Positions 33,412 to 44,968 of a DNA stretch of 64,000 bases are shown piece by piece. The notes below the pieces were generated by a model. The model searched no databases and was not told the origin of the DNA. It saw only the letters and a list, made by a program, of their open reading frames with translations. A program made the position numbers and the translations under genes. Origin of the DNA: Fonsecaea monophora (Eukaryota > Ascomycota > Eurotiomycetes > Chaetothyriales > Herpotrichiellaceae); contig NW_019173960.1 of assembly GCF_001642475.1 (NCBI RefSeq), positions 62,001 to 126,000 on the forward strand. The letters are read 5' to 3'. Position 1 is the first letter of the stretch; the number at the start of each line of letters is the position of its first letter.

Positions 33412-35173
33412 ATGCAGCAAGAACATGCTTGGGGAGCTGCAGAGCTGACAAAACCGGTGGCCAACAGAGATATGTATCGGATGACGGTCAAGCAGCAGCC
33501 GAGTGAGGGCCAAGTGTTGTCTATTTCAAAGCGTACTAGTGGTCAGTCATCTCGTCTTCCATACATACACAGGTACTGATCGTCACACCAGCCAAGAAGC
33601 CACAGAACGACAAGGTCGCCCTCGACCCTCCTGTAGTGATCGAACTTTTGGTCTTCGACGATGATGCAACTAGATCCTGGCTCCACAGCCCATATCTGTT
33701 CTGTACGGCCGAGCTTGTGAATCTGGATGACAAGCAAACCAGGTCCGACACGCTTTCTGGAACGTTGACATCGTCACTCCATGTGGTTAAAATGGGTGAC
33801 GGAAAACGTGTGTTCTCTGAACACCGCAATGTCTTTGTCGCAGCTAACAGACTCACAGTCCACGGATACTTCGTATTCGGTGAACTCACTCCGACCAGCC
33901 CAGGAAAATTTTTCCTTCGCTTCTCGCTCTTCGAAATGCGCCGCAGGTACGTCGGATAGATCTTGTGACGCCCTCACTGTTGCTGACCAGTCACAAAGCC
34001 AAGATGCCATGTTTGCGCAAATGCTCGCCTGCGTCGCTGGTATGACATTCGAAGGTGAGCAATTTTGAAGCTGTATTTGCGACTGAGAAGATCCTCACAT
34101 GCTGTCAGTCTATTCCCGCAACAAGTTTGCTCCTCTGGCCCAGTCTACCGAATTGACGAGATTGTTGAGTGAAGGAGGTGTGAAAATCAGAGTTCGAAAA
34201 GAGCCGACGTACGTTCCCGTCCTTTTACTTGGCACTGGCGACAGTCGTGTCCTCGTCGTTACCAGATATTCGTCCTGCTTACCATCGTACCGAAACTGAC
34301 TCCACTCCATCCAGGCGTCGATTGCAAAGAAACAGAGCCAACTGGGGATTCCAAGGATTCTTCGGAGGTTATGGCCAAGCTGTACCAGCCTCAGTGTATG
34401 GACAACCTCAACCATTTCCGCAACCTGGCGTGCAGCAGTGGGGTCAGCACGGGAACACGACTTATAACACGAATAATGCGGTCGATATTAGAGATCGCTT
34501 GAGTGTTCAGCACAACAGTATGACGGCGCCATGGCAAGGTGGCCTGCCGCAGCACCCTCCACTGCCCATGGCCCCGCCCATAACACAACAACAGCAGCAG
34601 CAGCCTCAACCTCTGCATCGACTTCAGCATACAGCATTGTTGCATGACATGCAACAGCAGCCAGTGAACCAGCCTCTCCCACCTTCGCAAAGCTCATTGT
34701 TGTTGCAAGAGACACAGCAAATGTTCATGCTACCGCCGCCACCACCGCCTCCTCAGGATCAGCAGCAACAACAGCAGCCGAGTTCATTCTCACCTCTCCC
34801 ACAGATTCTGCCACAAAATTTCAGCAACCCTCCACTAGCAGGCTATACTGTGAGAGATGCTGGGGAAAGCCGCGCGGGGTATTCTACTGCTGCACAAAGC
34901 CAACAGTATTATGCCACAAGCTCGGCAAATACAATGCCGCAGTTCACAGTGGCGGGTGATCAGATGGCTTATACGTCCTCGTCCGACGGGCAGTTGATGT
35001 ATTCCACCACGCTGAATGACCAGATGGTACCCACAACTTCGCCGGGAACCGAATCGAGTCAAGGCGCATCTTCAAATGGCGTGGGCCAACAACAATATCA
35101 ATATCGTGTCCCGGATTTCGACACTTTGCAAGATCCATTTGATCCAAGCTCTTCACTGGGAGGATTCCTCTAG
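33412..35173 (+). CDS. Velvet-family transcription factor with Q/P-rich tail (VosA/VelC-like)
   Basis: Five exons, 33412..33513, 33573..33946, 33999..34054, 34109..34208 and 34315..35173, give about 496 residues. Exon 1 supplies YRMTVKQQPSEGQ, which joins DPPVVIELLVFDDD to recreate the start of the velvet domain. Exon 2 carries SPYLFCTAELVN and YFVFGELTPTSPGKFFLRFSLFE; exons 3-4 carry VYSRNKF..LAQSTELTRLLSEGGVKIRVRKE. The first donor (GTGTTG) is weak but is the only one in phase. Residues 211-496 are rich in Gln, Pro and Ser with poly-Q and poly-P runs, as in activation domains. Velvet proteins bind DNA through this NF-kB-like fold and control sporulation and secondary metabolism together with LaeA. 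Subfamily assignment is tentative. Confidence 0.85.
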
Positions 35174-37713
35174 GGGTCGCATCGTCTTGTGAGAGCGGAA
35201 CTTAACACCCGGGGTGCGGTGAGAAGTCGTTGACTCTGGGGGGGCCGGGTGTGGTTGTTTTATGGATGGGAGTATTCTCTCAGACTCGAAGAGACAGGGA
35301 TGATGAAGGCTGACGTATGACTTTGCTATTGCTCTTGCATGATGTTTCTCGCTTGGGTCTTTTTATTTGCTGCATTTTGGTTAAAAGGAGGAGGCAGGCT
35401 AGAGAAAGAAATGGATAGGACGGGGTATCGAAACTGGAATGGAAGGAAAAGTGGATTTTTTAATAGTGATTGTATTTGTTTTCTGTCACTCAGTCAATTG
35501 TTAAAGGGGAATGCAATAGAAGGAGTTGTACTCACACAGCTATCATCCATCGAGGACGCATACCCTTTCCCTCTTCCTTGTTCTTCCCCCTACGCTGTTC
35601 GTTGTTTGCGAGTCCAATCAAGGGCCATCGGTGAGAAGACGTGAAACTGCGGTCAGTCTCGCACCATGGCAAACGCCACCACGCACTTCATATCCTCGAC
35701 TAAGGTCGGTGTGTCCATAAAGGACACAGAGAGTAGATTTGCGAAGCGAGAAAGGGGTGTCTGTTATATAGGTTGGTAACAAGGTGATTGCGATGGGGGG
35801 GGAATTTTGTTGAAGAGAAGGAGAGGCACTAAGGACCCTGACCCGGTGGTGTCGCAACGACTAGGCCAGCTCAGACTCCTAATACTCAGCTCGAGTGCAC
35901 GGCTAGACTTCGCCGATGGTTCAATCGAGGAAAACTTCTATCAGAGTGGTGGTAGCGAACGAGGTGTGCAAACCTAATGAAGATTGCAACAAAGAATTCA
36001 CCATGAGGCAATTTAGTACATGGTCCACGGATTTCCATCGTGCCAACAGCGGCCACATCACCAAGAGGAAACCTTGTATGGTTGTCCATAGAATCCTCGA
36101 AGAACCCGCTACGGCATCAATTTCCAGGTCGATGAGCCGATCAGCTTTCTCTCTCTCTCCGCTAGCATTGTGACAGAACAGCAAGTGACTACCTCCTAAG
36201 GTTGTATACCCAATGATGCCTCAGCTCCCACTCATACAGCTTGCAGCCTCGAACACAATCGAACTCTTTTTCCTTAAGGCATCCTCTCGCACATGTCCGC
36301 TCGAATACGGTTCATATGACCCATCATCATTACACTGCAGGATGCAAATCAGGGATTGCGCTGGAGAAGGCTTAGCATCCACACCATGATTGGCTCTTTC
36401 CCCAGTCTCTGTGAATTCGCAGTCACGAAAGCGACGTGGCCTCCCACTCGTTTCTCGACAAGGACAAACGATAATTTCACTTCGACCGAGACGTCCGGGG
36501 ATGGAGGTCGAGTCCAGCCACCAAGCAAAAAGTAATTCGAGCCGCCGGAAACAGACAGATATCCACCAAAGCGGCACCAGCTGAGGAATTCTGAAACTCT
36601 TGGAGCAGAAGGTAAATCAGCACCGCTACGGTTACTTTCGGATTGACTGGCTAACCTTCTATGTTCAGCAGTTAATGTGCTCAATGCCATGCCTGATCTA
36701 CACTTCTCCTTAGTGCGGACTCATTTGGGGATGAAGGGAATCGCGAACAAAGAGACCAGACACAAATTCCAGCAGAGTTAGATGTCTGTTGGCCCTAATA
36801 AATTGCGCTCCAATGAGCTATTGACATATGGGTGCTTGTTACTCGCTTTCAAAGTCTGTTCTTGGTCCAGATCAATTGAAAGCACAGACCCGGACTAGGC
36901 TCTCCACAAGTGACGGTCTGGCAGACGTGGCCTGGAACATCGAATCACACCATTCAACCATCAGAAACACAACAATGACCTCCGGGTCACCGGGAGATCC
37001 TGTGGTTACATCGGCTTCGTGCCCTGGACGATAACTTGGCTCCCTACGGCATTTTCCAAACCAAATGCCAGATGGTCCCTTTCCTTGGAAGGTTTTCTTT
37101 GTGGCCTTATGATGACTTCGATGGCCTTCTTCTATAGAGTTCTCTCATTGCATTTTTTGTCGCGGCACCTACCACTGTTCCTAACAACAAGCCAAATAGT
37201 GTCGTTTTCCACGTCAGTGTGTCCCTACTTACAGTACTGAAGTTTCATTCTGTTGAGCTACATATTGTCATAGTTGCCTACGGACCTGTCTCGGCGACGC
37301 AAGGCCTTACGCTACTGGAAAGCAATTTGATGTCATCCACGTTAGAACCGACACGCAAATCCAAGAGCAGTGCTGGTTGGTACGCACAAGGATCTCCCCA
37401 CCGATGCTTCATACCTGAGCCAGGTCAACCGACAGTGTGCCTTCCTCACGGTGTTCTCGTGCCAGAGAAAACATTATTACATTGGCAGTTCGCCGTCGTG
37501 GCAAGACCTCTTGTCGCCGTCGATGACTCATTGACTTCTTTGTTGGCTAGGGGATATAGCAAGAACCTACAAGCGTCTGGTCTCTGGAATGATCGTTCTC
37601 ATCCTGCAAGCGTGTTTCAATCTCCTTCTGACGTGGGGAAGATGCGAAGAAACTGAAATGTATTCCTCCCAAAGCAGGTGAGCTGATCAGAGCGAACAAC
37701 GACGATATGAATC
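35174..37713. other. Intergenic, 3' region of the velvet gene and spacer
   Basis: About 2.5 kb without a supported gene. Frames near 36,220-36,690 on the minus strand are short and conflict in phase with each other. No repeats or RNA genes were recognised. Confidence 0.4.
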
Positions 37714-38772
37714 CTACGACGGAAAAATCGCCTTCCGTAATTCTTCATCCACACAGTCATCCTTCGAACTAGGACCTTCCTTTCTCCAAGACAGCCAGTC
37801 TCTCGCCATCGCTCCATTCTGACTTCTCAAGACACCCACTGACACATCGACCACTTCTGGCCGACTGTTGTTCCAATAGAATACAGTTGCGCCACATCTT
37901 CCACAGAAGCTCCTGCATGCATTCTTGCTAGACCAAATATGCCTCAAGGTGGTGATCTCATTTGAGCCTTCTTCGTCAGCCTCTCGACCAAACTTTACAA
38001 TTGCCCCTGTGTCGGCATGCCGTATATTGGAGGGGGGAATATACGCCCAGGGTTGGAAAGAGACTCCAATGGCCAACCTGCATGAGCGACAGGCACAGAG
38101 GCCCGCAACATAGTGGGTCTTCTCTTCGGGAATATACCTCTGTGGAAGTTTCAACGATTGAAAATCTGGACGGGTGATTTGGATGTGGACTCCTCCGCAG
38201 TGACATTTGGCATCCAAGGTCTCGCTCTCAGTGGCTGGTGCGCGTTCGGCGAGCAGGGAGAGTTCCCTCAATTCAACCTCGCTGACCCGTCTGCTGGTGT
38301 GAGGACGTCCTTCCCAGCATTCGACCTCCCGTCCTCCGAGTTTGACCATTTGCGGTGCCAAAGCGCCATCTCCTGTGTCGGTGACGAAGATGTGGTGAAT
38401 GGGTCGAGTAGTGTTCTTTGCATGGGACTCAGACCCCGTCTGCTCGAGCACACCGCCCATAACCCACCATCTGCTTGCATCGTCTCCTGTTTCCTGAATC
38501 AATACGTGCGACCCGCATTTGCCGCAGAACCACCTGCGACGTGTGCCCGAGCTGTCGTAGGGTACTGTGCGCTCCCACACACTCTGAGGGGGAGGCTGTG
38601 GTAGCTCAGGAGACGATAGATACAACGCCCCAGTAGCGTATCGGCAATCGGAGCAGTGACAAAATTCACTATCCAGGGGCAGCTGCTGATCGCTTGGGAG
38701 AGCGTACGAGATGGCTCCACACAGACATGTCGCCGTGACGCGTGGTGAACCAGGTTTCGGTGTCATGGTCAT
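37714..38772 (-). CDS. Tandem GFA/CENP-V domain protein
   Basis: A single exon of 352 residues, started at MTMTPKPG because the frame has no ATG further 5'. It contains two copies of the zinc-binding GFA (glutathione-dependent formaldehyde-activating enzyme/CENP-V) fold. Copy 1 (about 10-150) has CLCGAISY, CHCSDCRYATG and CGKCGSH; copy 2 (about 190-330) has CHCGGVHI, CACRSCRLAIG and CGRCGATV. Spacing of the Cys pairs matches the family's two zinc sites in both halves. The founding bacterial enzyme was linked to S-hydroxymethylglutathione formation, but most fungal members have no proven substrate. Two-domain architectures are known in fungi. Probably cytosolic, as no signal peptide is seen. 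Confidence 0.88.
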   Translation of the reverse strand: MTMTPKPGSPRVTATCLCGAISYALPSDQQLPLDSEFCHCSDCRYATGALYLSSPELPQPPPQSVWERTVPYDSSGTRRRWFCGKCGSHVLIQETGDDASRWWVMGGVLEQTGSESHAKNTTRPIHHIFVTDTGDGALAPQMVKLGGREVECWEGRPHTSRRVSEVELRELSLLAERAPATESETLDAKCHCGGVHIQITRPDFQSLKLPQRYIPEEKTHYVAGLCACRSCRLAIGVSFQPWAYIPPSNIRHADTGAIVKFGREADEEGSNEITTLRHIWSSKNACRSFCGRCGATVFYWNNSRPEVVDVSVGVLRSQNGAMARDWLSWRKEGPSSKDDCVDEELRKAIFPS

Positions 38773-40276
38773 AGGTGCAGAGCTGTGTGCCGTTTGGTAA
38801 CACAAAAATTTCGGTTTAGTGGGATCTGGGGATGTTTCTGGTATATGGGGTTAGAGCCTTGGTGCGTTGAGTTGAGTTGAGTTGAGTGCGTTGTGTGCTG
38901 GGTGAGTGATCGTCATTACCTACACGACGTCTTATGTCATTTTTCAGGCCACAACACCAACAATTCTTGTCCCTGTGGCCGTATTTCGTTAGGCCGAACT
39001 CCACCTCATGTAACCGATGCTAACCTCGCGCAGTGTTTTCGCCGTTTTCCTCCGGATCCACTTGGTGCCACCTCCAACTCCACCTCCACCTCGTCACCTC
39101 CGCATTTTTACCAAGACCTTTTCGATCCTCTGTGCCGACACAAGGCTGAGGCCCCTTAAGTTTGGAGATGCTGGAGACGGTGCATGTGCACACAGTCTCA
39201 CTAAATCTCACTTGTGACTCACCATGTAACACACGGAATGCTAGTGAGGGCTTGAAGATAGAAATGTCACGAGAACAAGAAAGATGAAATGTAAAGAACA
39301 ACAATTTGAAGAGAGAGAGCAGGCGTACTTGAAATACGCCGGAACGCATGGGCAAACTTGTCGACTTCGTTGTTGATCGTCAACTACCACTAAAATGTAC
39401 AAAACTTTCGTGAAACTGCGATTGAAGGAACAGAGTGCAACGATGAAGAAACTAGCCTGACCCTCCACCCAAGATATGCATTATATGCAAGACAGCTTGC
39501 ACCTTCTCCGATGACTTGTAAGTACCTCGTACTTAAGCACTATAGCCGCATCTACATTCAAAGTTTCCTGCCAACTTCGTAACCACTTATTTTCCCAGTG
39601 TAAAACCCGCCCCGTCGCTTGAAAAAGAAACCTGAAACCAGCTGGTGGTTCTTCTTCTTCCTCATCGGCCCTTTCTAAATTGTGCTGCTTTACTCGCGAG
39701 TGGTGTTAATTGGTATTCCCAGAGGAAGTTTTTTTCCTCTCTTTTGGTCAACCTTCAGGACTAGATGGCTAGGTATCGAAGGGGCGATTCGTGGGGAGTC
39801 TCTAGGTAGAGACTCTAGATCAGAACCACACGATGTTGAGGAGGGCTGCCAAGGTGATCAAATCCTTGTCTCGGCTTAAAGCGACAACTGTGGTAACGAA
39901 TCACCGCATGAGCCGCGGTCATGCACGAGGGCGTCTCAACTTTGATCAATCTAAGAGTCTCTTGCGGGTTTTAAGGTGGTGACTTGATAGAAAATCGTGT
40001 ATTTGTCATCCGTTGCGCACTCAGAAAGACACCATTAGGTTCGCCATGTGGTATTTGTACTTGCAGACAATGTCACCTGCATTAGGTACACACATCCACG
40101 GCTCGCCTGCGCGGCAGCGCGCACGTGAGTCTCGTTCATTACTACAGAGGGTCGCACGTCAATGTATGTCTGTGGTACTAAGTGTCTGTCTCCCAGGCTG
40201 GACATCATCCAAAGCATACTTCGCTTCTCTGCGACTAAGCCTCTCGAATCTCAGACACGGTGCCCTGGACCTCGCC
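38773..40276. other. Intergenic between the GFA protein and the transporter
   Basis: About 1.5 kb. It has a (GTTGA)4 microsatellite at 38866-38885 just upstream of the GFA gene and one copy of the TACCTCGTAC motif at 39523-39532. No gene is supported. Confidence 0.4.
38866..38885. repeat. Microsatellite (GTTGA)4
   Basis: Four perfect copies of a 5-nt unit lie about 95 nt upstream of the GFA-protein start codon, within its likely promoter or leader. Confidence 0.85.
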
Positions 40277-42271
40277 CTAAACCTTTTCAACACGCTGCGG
40301 GATGGTGGTGACGGCAACCTCCTCGAGCTGCTGCACGTGCTGCACCTTCTCCTCAACAACGTCCAGGTCGACGTGGGCAACCTCTGCGTCCTCGCCGTCG
40401 AAGATCTTGGCCACCTCTTCAAGCGTCACGCCGCGCGTTTCGATGAACAGGAAAGCCACGAAAATGACCTCAAAAAGGAGCCATCCCTGCACAAAGCAGC
40501 CAAACGTCAGCAAAAATGTATCCCAGCAATCAACTGCATGCTCGATCACAAAGAGGTGGACTTACACAATAGATTGAGTAGAACCTCCAACGCGGTTGGA
40601 GATGCGCGAGGCCGATCGGGTTGATGTACCTAAATTGCAATCAGAAAAACCGGGATCCCTTTTCATTGGCCGAGTCGACTTACTGGTTAAACACGAGAGC
40701 AGCTTGGACAAAAAAGTTCATGAGCATGAGACCCTACCGGGCCACCGTCAGTACAAGTCGTTCCCCAGAAAGGTCGATTGTGGACGTTCTCTCACCTTTG
40801 CACGCAGTTTGTACGGCATAATCTCGACTGTGTACCCCACCAGCAAACCGGACCAAGCAATGTTGTAGAAGACACCGTGAAGGAAGATGAAGAAGATGAC
40901 CGTCTTGCCTGCCGCGAGGTTGCCGTCGAGGTCATATAGAGCCGAGCAGGCCGTCCAGAGGACGAAGCTGACAAACATACCTGTTATGGAGAATCAGCAC
41001 AAGACAGGATAGCTGGAGTCTCAAAATTACTGACCCGCAGTCGCAGTCAGGAATAGTGGGCGTCTGCCGAACCGATCAACGACTGCTGCGGCGATGAGGC
41101 CGACAATGAGCTATGAGCAGGTCAGCGATCCAGCCACCTTCGAATCGAAAGTGACCTACTGAGAGAATGGTCTTGGATCCGTTGATCTCAAACTGCTCGT
41201 TTTTATCTGTCACACCAATGCTCTTCATCACAATGGCAAAGTAATAGCTGGTCAACCCATTGCCGCTCCATTGGGAGAAGAGACCAAGGGCGACGACAAG
41301 CAGAAGTCGATAACGGTTGCCCTTGGTCCGCAGGAAATCCAAGAAGCTGCTCGACTTCTTCGACTCGAATTCAAGGCGAAGAGTCTCCCTAATTTCGCGG
41401 TACTCGAACTGGACTGTGAGGTCCATCTCGTCCCCATTCGAATGGTACTTTGCCAGTGTTGTCAGGGCTTCCGCATGGCGATCCTTGGAGATCAGCCAGC
41501 GAGGTGACTCTGGGATGATCCAGATGAAGCAAAAGAGGATGAGTGTTGGGAAAGCTTGAAAGATCGACGGGATGCGCCACGACCAGTTGTTCTTGATGGT
41601 AAAAGTGCCAAAGGTGATCCATGTCGCTGCAATGGAGCCAATGTCCCAAAGCTGATTGTAGACTGTCGTCACTCTCCCGCGATGTTGCGGGTGGCACAGT
41701 TCAGTCAGAAGGAGAGGAGCCGAGTTGGAGCACATGCTATTGCCAAATCCAACAAAGAAGCGGCCGGCGATGAACATGGAAAAGTTTTGGGAGGCACTTT
41801 GAATAGCGACGCCGGCGAAAAGGAAAACGCAGCCAGCCATGATGGCGATGCGTCGGCCATAGATGTCGCACAGATATGGCCTGACGGTGTGATCAGCAGC
41901 AGTCTTCGTTCACAAGAGGTCAACCTACGCAAACGGGAGCCCTGCGAGACTTCCAATGCTATATATCGACCCAAAGAGACCGAGAATCGACCCAGTGGGA
42001 TGGTTGAAGTAGTCTTGCCAGACGTCGAGGATTTGGAGGCCGTTCAACATCGACCTGGCGAGTGTGAGCAGTGAGACAGAAAGCTTGGACGGGAGACAGA
42101 CCCGTCATATCCTGTCGTCGCCGAGGCAAAGAACAGCGCAATGGCCATGCCATAGAGCTTCCTCAGACCTGGGTCCTTGTACCAAATGACCCTTCGAAGC
42201 GCAGGAGCCTCAGCAATGGCTACTTGTCGCTCCGTCTTGTGCATAGGCTGCACGACCGCGATACCGACCAT
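40277..42271 (-). CDS. MFS sugar transporter (hexose/lactose permease type)
   Basis: Eight exons, 42271..42102, 42054..41929, 41880..41160, 41110..41035, 40980..40796, 40733..40684, 40629..40566 and 40486..40277, with introns of 47-79 nt, give 533 residues. Each junction restores a known element: GYDGSMLNGLQ, LPYLCDIYGRR-like loop 2, PESPRWL at the end of helix 6, the DRFGRRPLF repeat, FNQYINPIGL and a C-terminal FIETRGVTLEE signature. About twelve hydrophobic helices are present. The family imports mono- or disaccharides by proton symport across the plasma membrane. The C-terminal tail is acidic and Val/Glu-rich. Start is the first Met in the exon. Substrate cannot be read from sequence. Confidence 0.93.
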
Positions 42272-43558
42272 TTTGAAAGATATGCACTTTGTGGAGTCTG
42301 CAATACTTCAGCAATGGAGTAGAAGACTGTCCGGGTTTCCAGATTTCTGGGGGTCACTTCCACGCCAGCATATATGTCCTCAGTTCGCCATATCGAAATG
42401 TACTGCCGAGGGCCTTGGTATAGGCGGGTAGCAAGCAGCACCATGCCGTTCGGCTGTATTATTCGCGATGCCTTTGTCGAATCAGGAGATCGCCAAACTC
42501 CATATGCCGGGGGGGTTATTGAAAGAGCTGCAGGTACCTCAATTCAGCCTTCTTTAGGCTAATAGGAGAACGCCCTGTCCCAGGTTCGACCATCTCCAAC
42601 CCGTCGATCACTCCATGGAGTCGTTGTGGGATAGTTTATTACCCCAAACTGGATCCTGGGGTCTGAAGTCAAGCACGCCTCATTCGCTCGTCAACCCAAG
42701 CTTGTAAAAGCTTCGGGGGCCAGGCGGTAAGCACAGCGCAGCTAGTTGTGTTATTTGCGGTTGAGCTAGTGGCGGAAGATATCGATCCCACCCTGCTGCC
42801 ATTTTACACGGTTTGCTGGTGCAAAGCATATGTTGATACGAGTCAGTCGCGGGCGAGCTATTGTGAAGAGAATGATTCCGATGTAGCCCCGACGAGATGA
42901 TTTGGTGAGTTGCTTTGAATATTGACTGTCGATTGCCCAGATGGGAAACTGAAGTGCCAGATCCAGGGTCCATTCTTCCTTTGCAATAATTCGCAGTTAC
43001 AAGATGTGCTGCTTAGTGACTTGGGAGTATGACTGGTTGTTTGTTCTCGATGACCTCCGGCAGACTCAAAAGGAACTTCTAACCCATTTTCTTGGGAGTT
43101 CAGCTCCTCTCGCCTCCCACGAGGATATCAAGAGACCCCGCAACAGATATGTCGTGTAAAAACTGCCACAAATGCCCCGCTGCCGGGCAGGTCCTCGCAC
43201 CCGTGGGCCAAACCCGCCAGCCCCATACCCCATATCTCGCTGTGAGCCAACAAGGAAAGGAGAGGAGAGCGGCACTTCCTCTACGACTTCCCGGGTGACT
43301 GTCCGCTCGGTGTTCTGAACCTGGCAGCCGTGCTATCATCTGAGGTTTGGGTAGGGAACATTCCGGCTAAATACAATCGCATGTCATTGGTGAAAAACAT
43401 TAGGGTTGCAAGATCCCGTGTAGCGGTCGTCCTGTGGTATTGCCGCTGCTTATAACGTCGAAAGTCGAGTATTAAGGCTGAACAGGGCACAAGATTTTGA
43501 TATCTCAAGAGAGGCACCTACGTCTTTTCCCCCTAAATTGACTGACTCGAAAGTAACG
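42272..43558. promoter_or_regulatory. Divergent promoter between transporter and 2OG oxygenase
   Basis: About 1.29 kb between facing-apart start codons. No gene seen. Co-regulation of the two genes is possible but not shown by any site I can name. Confidence 0.4.
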
Positions 43559-44545
43559 ATGGAAGGCAGAAAGTTTCGGCATCTGACTTCTGAGCAAGTC
43601 GACTGTTTCATGAAGTATGGTTATCTGCGCATTCCAGGCTGTTTCACTCGCGAAGCTGCTGAGGAATGGACAAAGGATGTCTGGGTGAGACTGGGCTTTG
43701 ACCCTAAAAACCCCGACACCTGGACGACTGAAAGGACCAACATGCCGGGTCACGGAGAAGTATTGGTCAAGGATTTCGCGCCCAAAGCATACGACGCCAT
43801 CTGCGAGTTAGTTGGAGGGGAAGAGCGCATCACTGAGGAATCCAAGTCGTGGAGGGACAGTTTCATCGTCAACCTGGGGACAAAAGAGCACGAGGGCAAG
43901 GAAGCACATCCCAAAGAGTTACCCGGGTGGCATGTGGATGGAGACTTCTTTGTACATTTCCTAGATTCTCCAGAGCAGGGTCTGCTTGTCATCCCTCTGT
44001 TCACAGATATTCTGCCCAACGGCGGCGGAACCTGGATTTGCTCCGAAGGGATCCCCAAGATAGGGAAGTGGCTGTATGATCATCCCAAGGGCGTCCTTCC
44101 ACGAATGACGCCAATCGGAGCGACGGAGAATTTTGAAGACGGCCTGGAGTTCTACAACAATCTCGTACAGGGCTGCGATGACGCCTCTTTCCACGAGATG
44201 ACAGGTTCGGTTGGCGATGTCATCCTGCTGCATCCCCTGATGCTACACTCGGCTTCCAAGAACGGACGCCGCTTACCCCGGATCATCACCAACCCGCCGG
44301 TCTCGCTGGTCCAGCCCTTCGAGTTCGACCGCGAGGACGAGAGCCAATACAGTCTTGTCGAGCTCAAGACGATCAAGGAGATCGGAGGACAAGACAAGCT
44401 GCGAGGGTGGAAAATTCAAGGGAAGAGGGACGCTGTCGTGCCGGAGCGAGTGAGGCGTCAAGCCAGGATGCTGGAGGAAGAGAAGAGAAGACTCAAAGAG
44501 CGCGAATTGCAGAGTCAGACACCACAGGCCGTTGCTGTTGCATAG
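43559..44545 (+). CDS. Phytanoyl-CoA dioxygenase-like Fe(II)/2-oxoglutarate oxygenase
   Basis: A single exon of 328 residues starting at MEGRKFRHLTSEQ; the frame continues 5' only through non-ATG codons. The N-terminus has the family's FMKYGYLRIPGCF entry motif. The iron-binding facial triad is visible as H125-x-D127 in WHVDGDFF and H230 in LLHPLMLHSAS, with R241 placed to bind 2-oxoglutarate. Residues 290-328 form a charged helix. The PhyH superfamily hydroxylates small molecules using O2 and 2-oxoglutarate; fungal members include secondary-metabolite enzymes and many uncharacterised ones. No targeting signal is apparent. The enzyme looks complete. Confidence 0.88.
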   Translation: MEGRKFRHLTSEQVDCFMKYGYLRIPGCFTREAAEEWTKDVWVRLGFDPKNPDTWTTERTNMPGHGEVLVKDFAPKAYDAICELVGGEERITEESKSWRDSFIVNLGTKEHEGKEAHPKELPGWHVDGDFFVHFLDSPEQGLLVIPLFTDILPNGGGTWICSEGIPKIGKWLYDHPKGVLPRMTPIGATENFEDGLEFYNNLVQGCDDASFHEMTGSVGDVILLHPLMLHSASKNGRRLPRIITNPPVSLVQPFEFDREDESQYSLVELKTIKEIGGQDKLRGWKIQGKRDAVVPERVRRQARMLEEEKRRLKERELQSQTPQAVAVA

Positions 44546-44968
44546 AATTAATATCTGTATTCCTTTGGTGGCAGGGCAGTAGAAATATACGGACACAGAT
44601 GTTCGAGGAGCCCATTTGTGGGCATCATTTCGTCCATACCCGTGTCAGATCTATTCCATCTTGCAGATGTGTAGTCGTTGGCGATAGAGAATGGGCTGCT
44701 GCTCGACATCACCAGCGCGGGAAAAGATGCCCGTTGATCCACTGGTTCGCCGTGGAGACGTTGCCTAGTCCATGCGTGACTTCGCTCCGCAGTCCGCATC
44801 TCCAACATTTCACTTCTGATATCGACCAGCAGCCACATCCCACAACCCCTGGCCGGCCCAAGTCCCAAGAACCTCTTCTGCCATGCACCAACCTTCATAG
44901 AGCTGCTGATTGTACAGCATGCCCGCACTGGGCCGCCACGGCAGAAACGCATCTGCACCGCCGCCCAT
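44546..44968. other. Spacer between 2OG oxygenase and dsc3
   Basis: A 423-nt gap between two plus-strand genes that must hold the oxygenase 3' end and the dsc3 promoter. Nothing else is seen. Confidence 0.4.

Noticed and set aside
32882..33451. 189-codon minus-strand frame, and an overlapping frame with RLCPGR resembling a P450 heme loop
   Set aside because: The heme-like string lacks the Phe and first Gly, has a stop just upstream and no ExxR or PERW partner; the region overlaps the velvet gene's 5' end on the other strand.
36221..36690. Two overlapping minus-strand frames of 113-118 codons
   Set aside because: A spliced combination could be drawn but no family pattern supports either frame.
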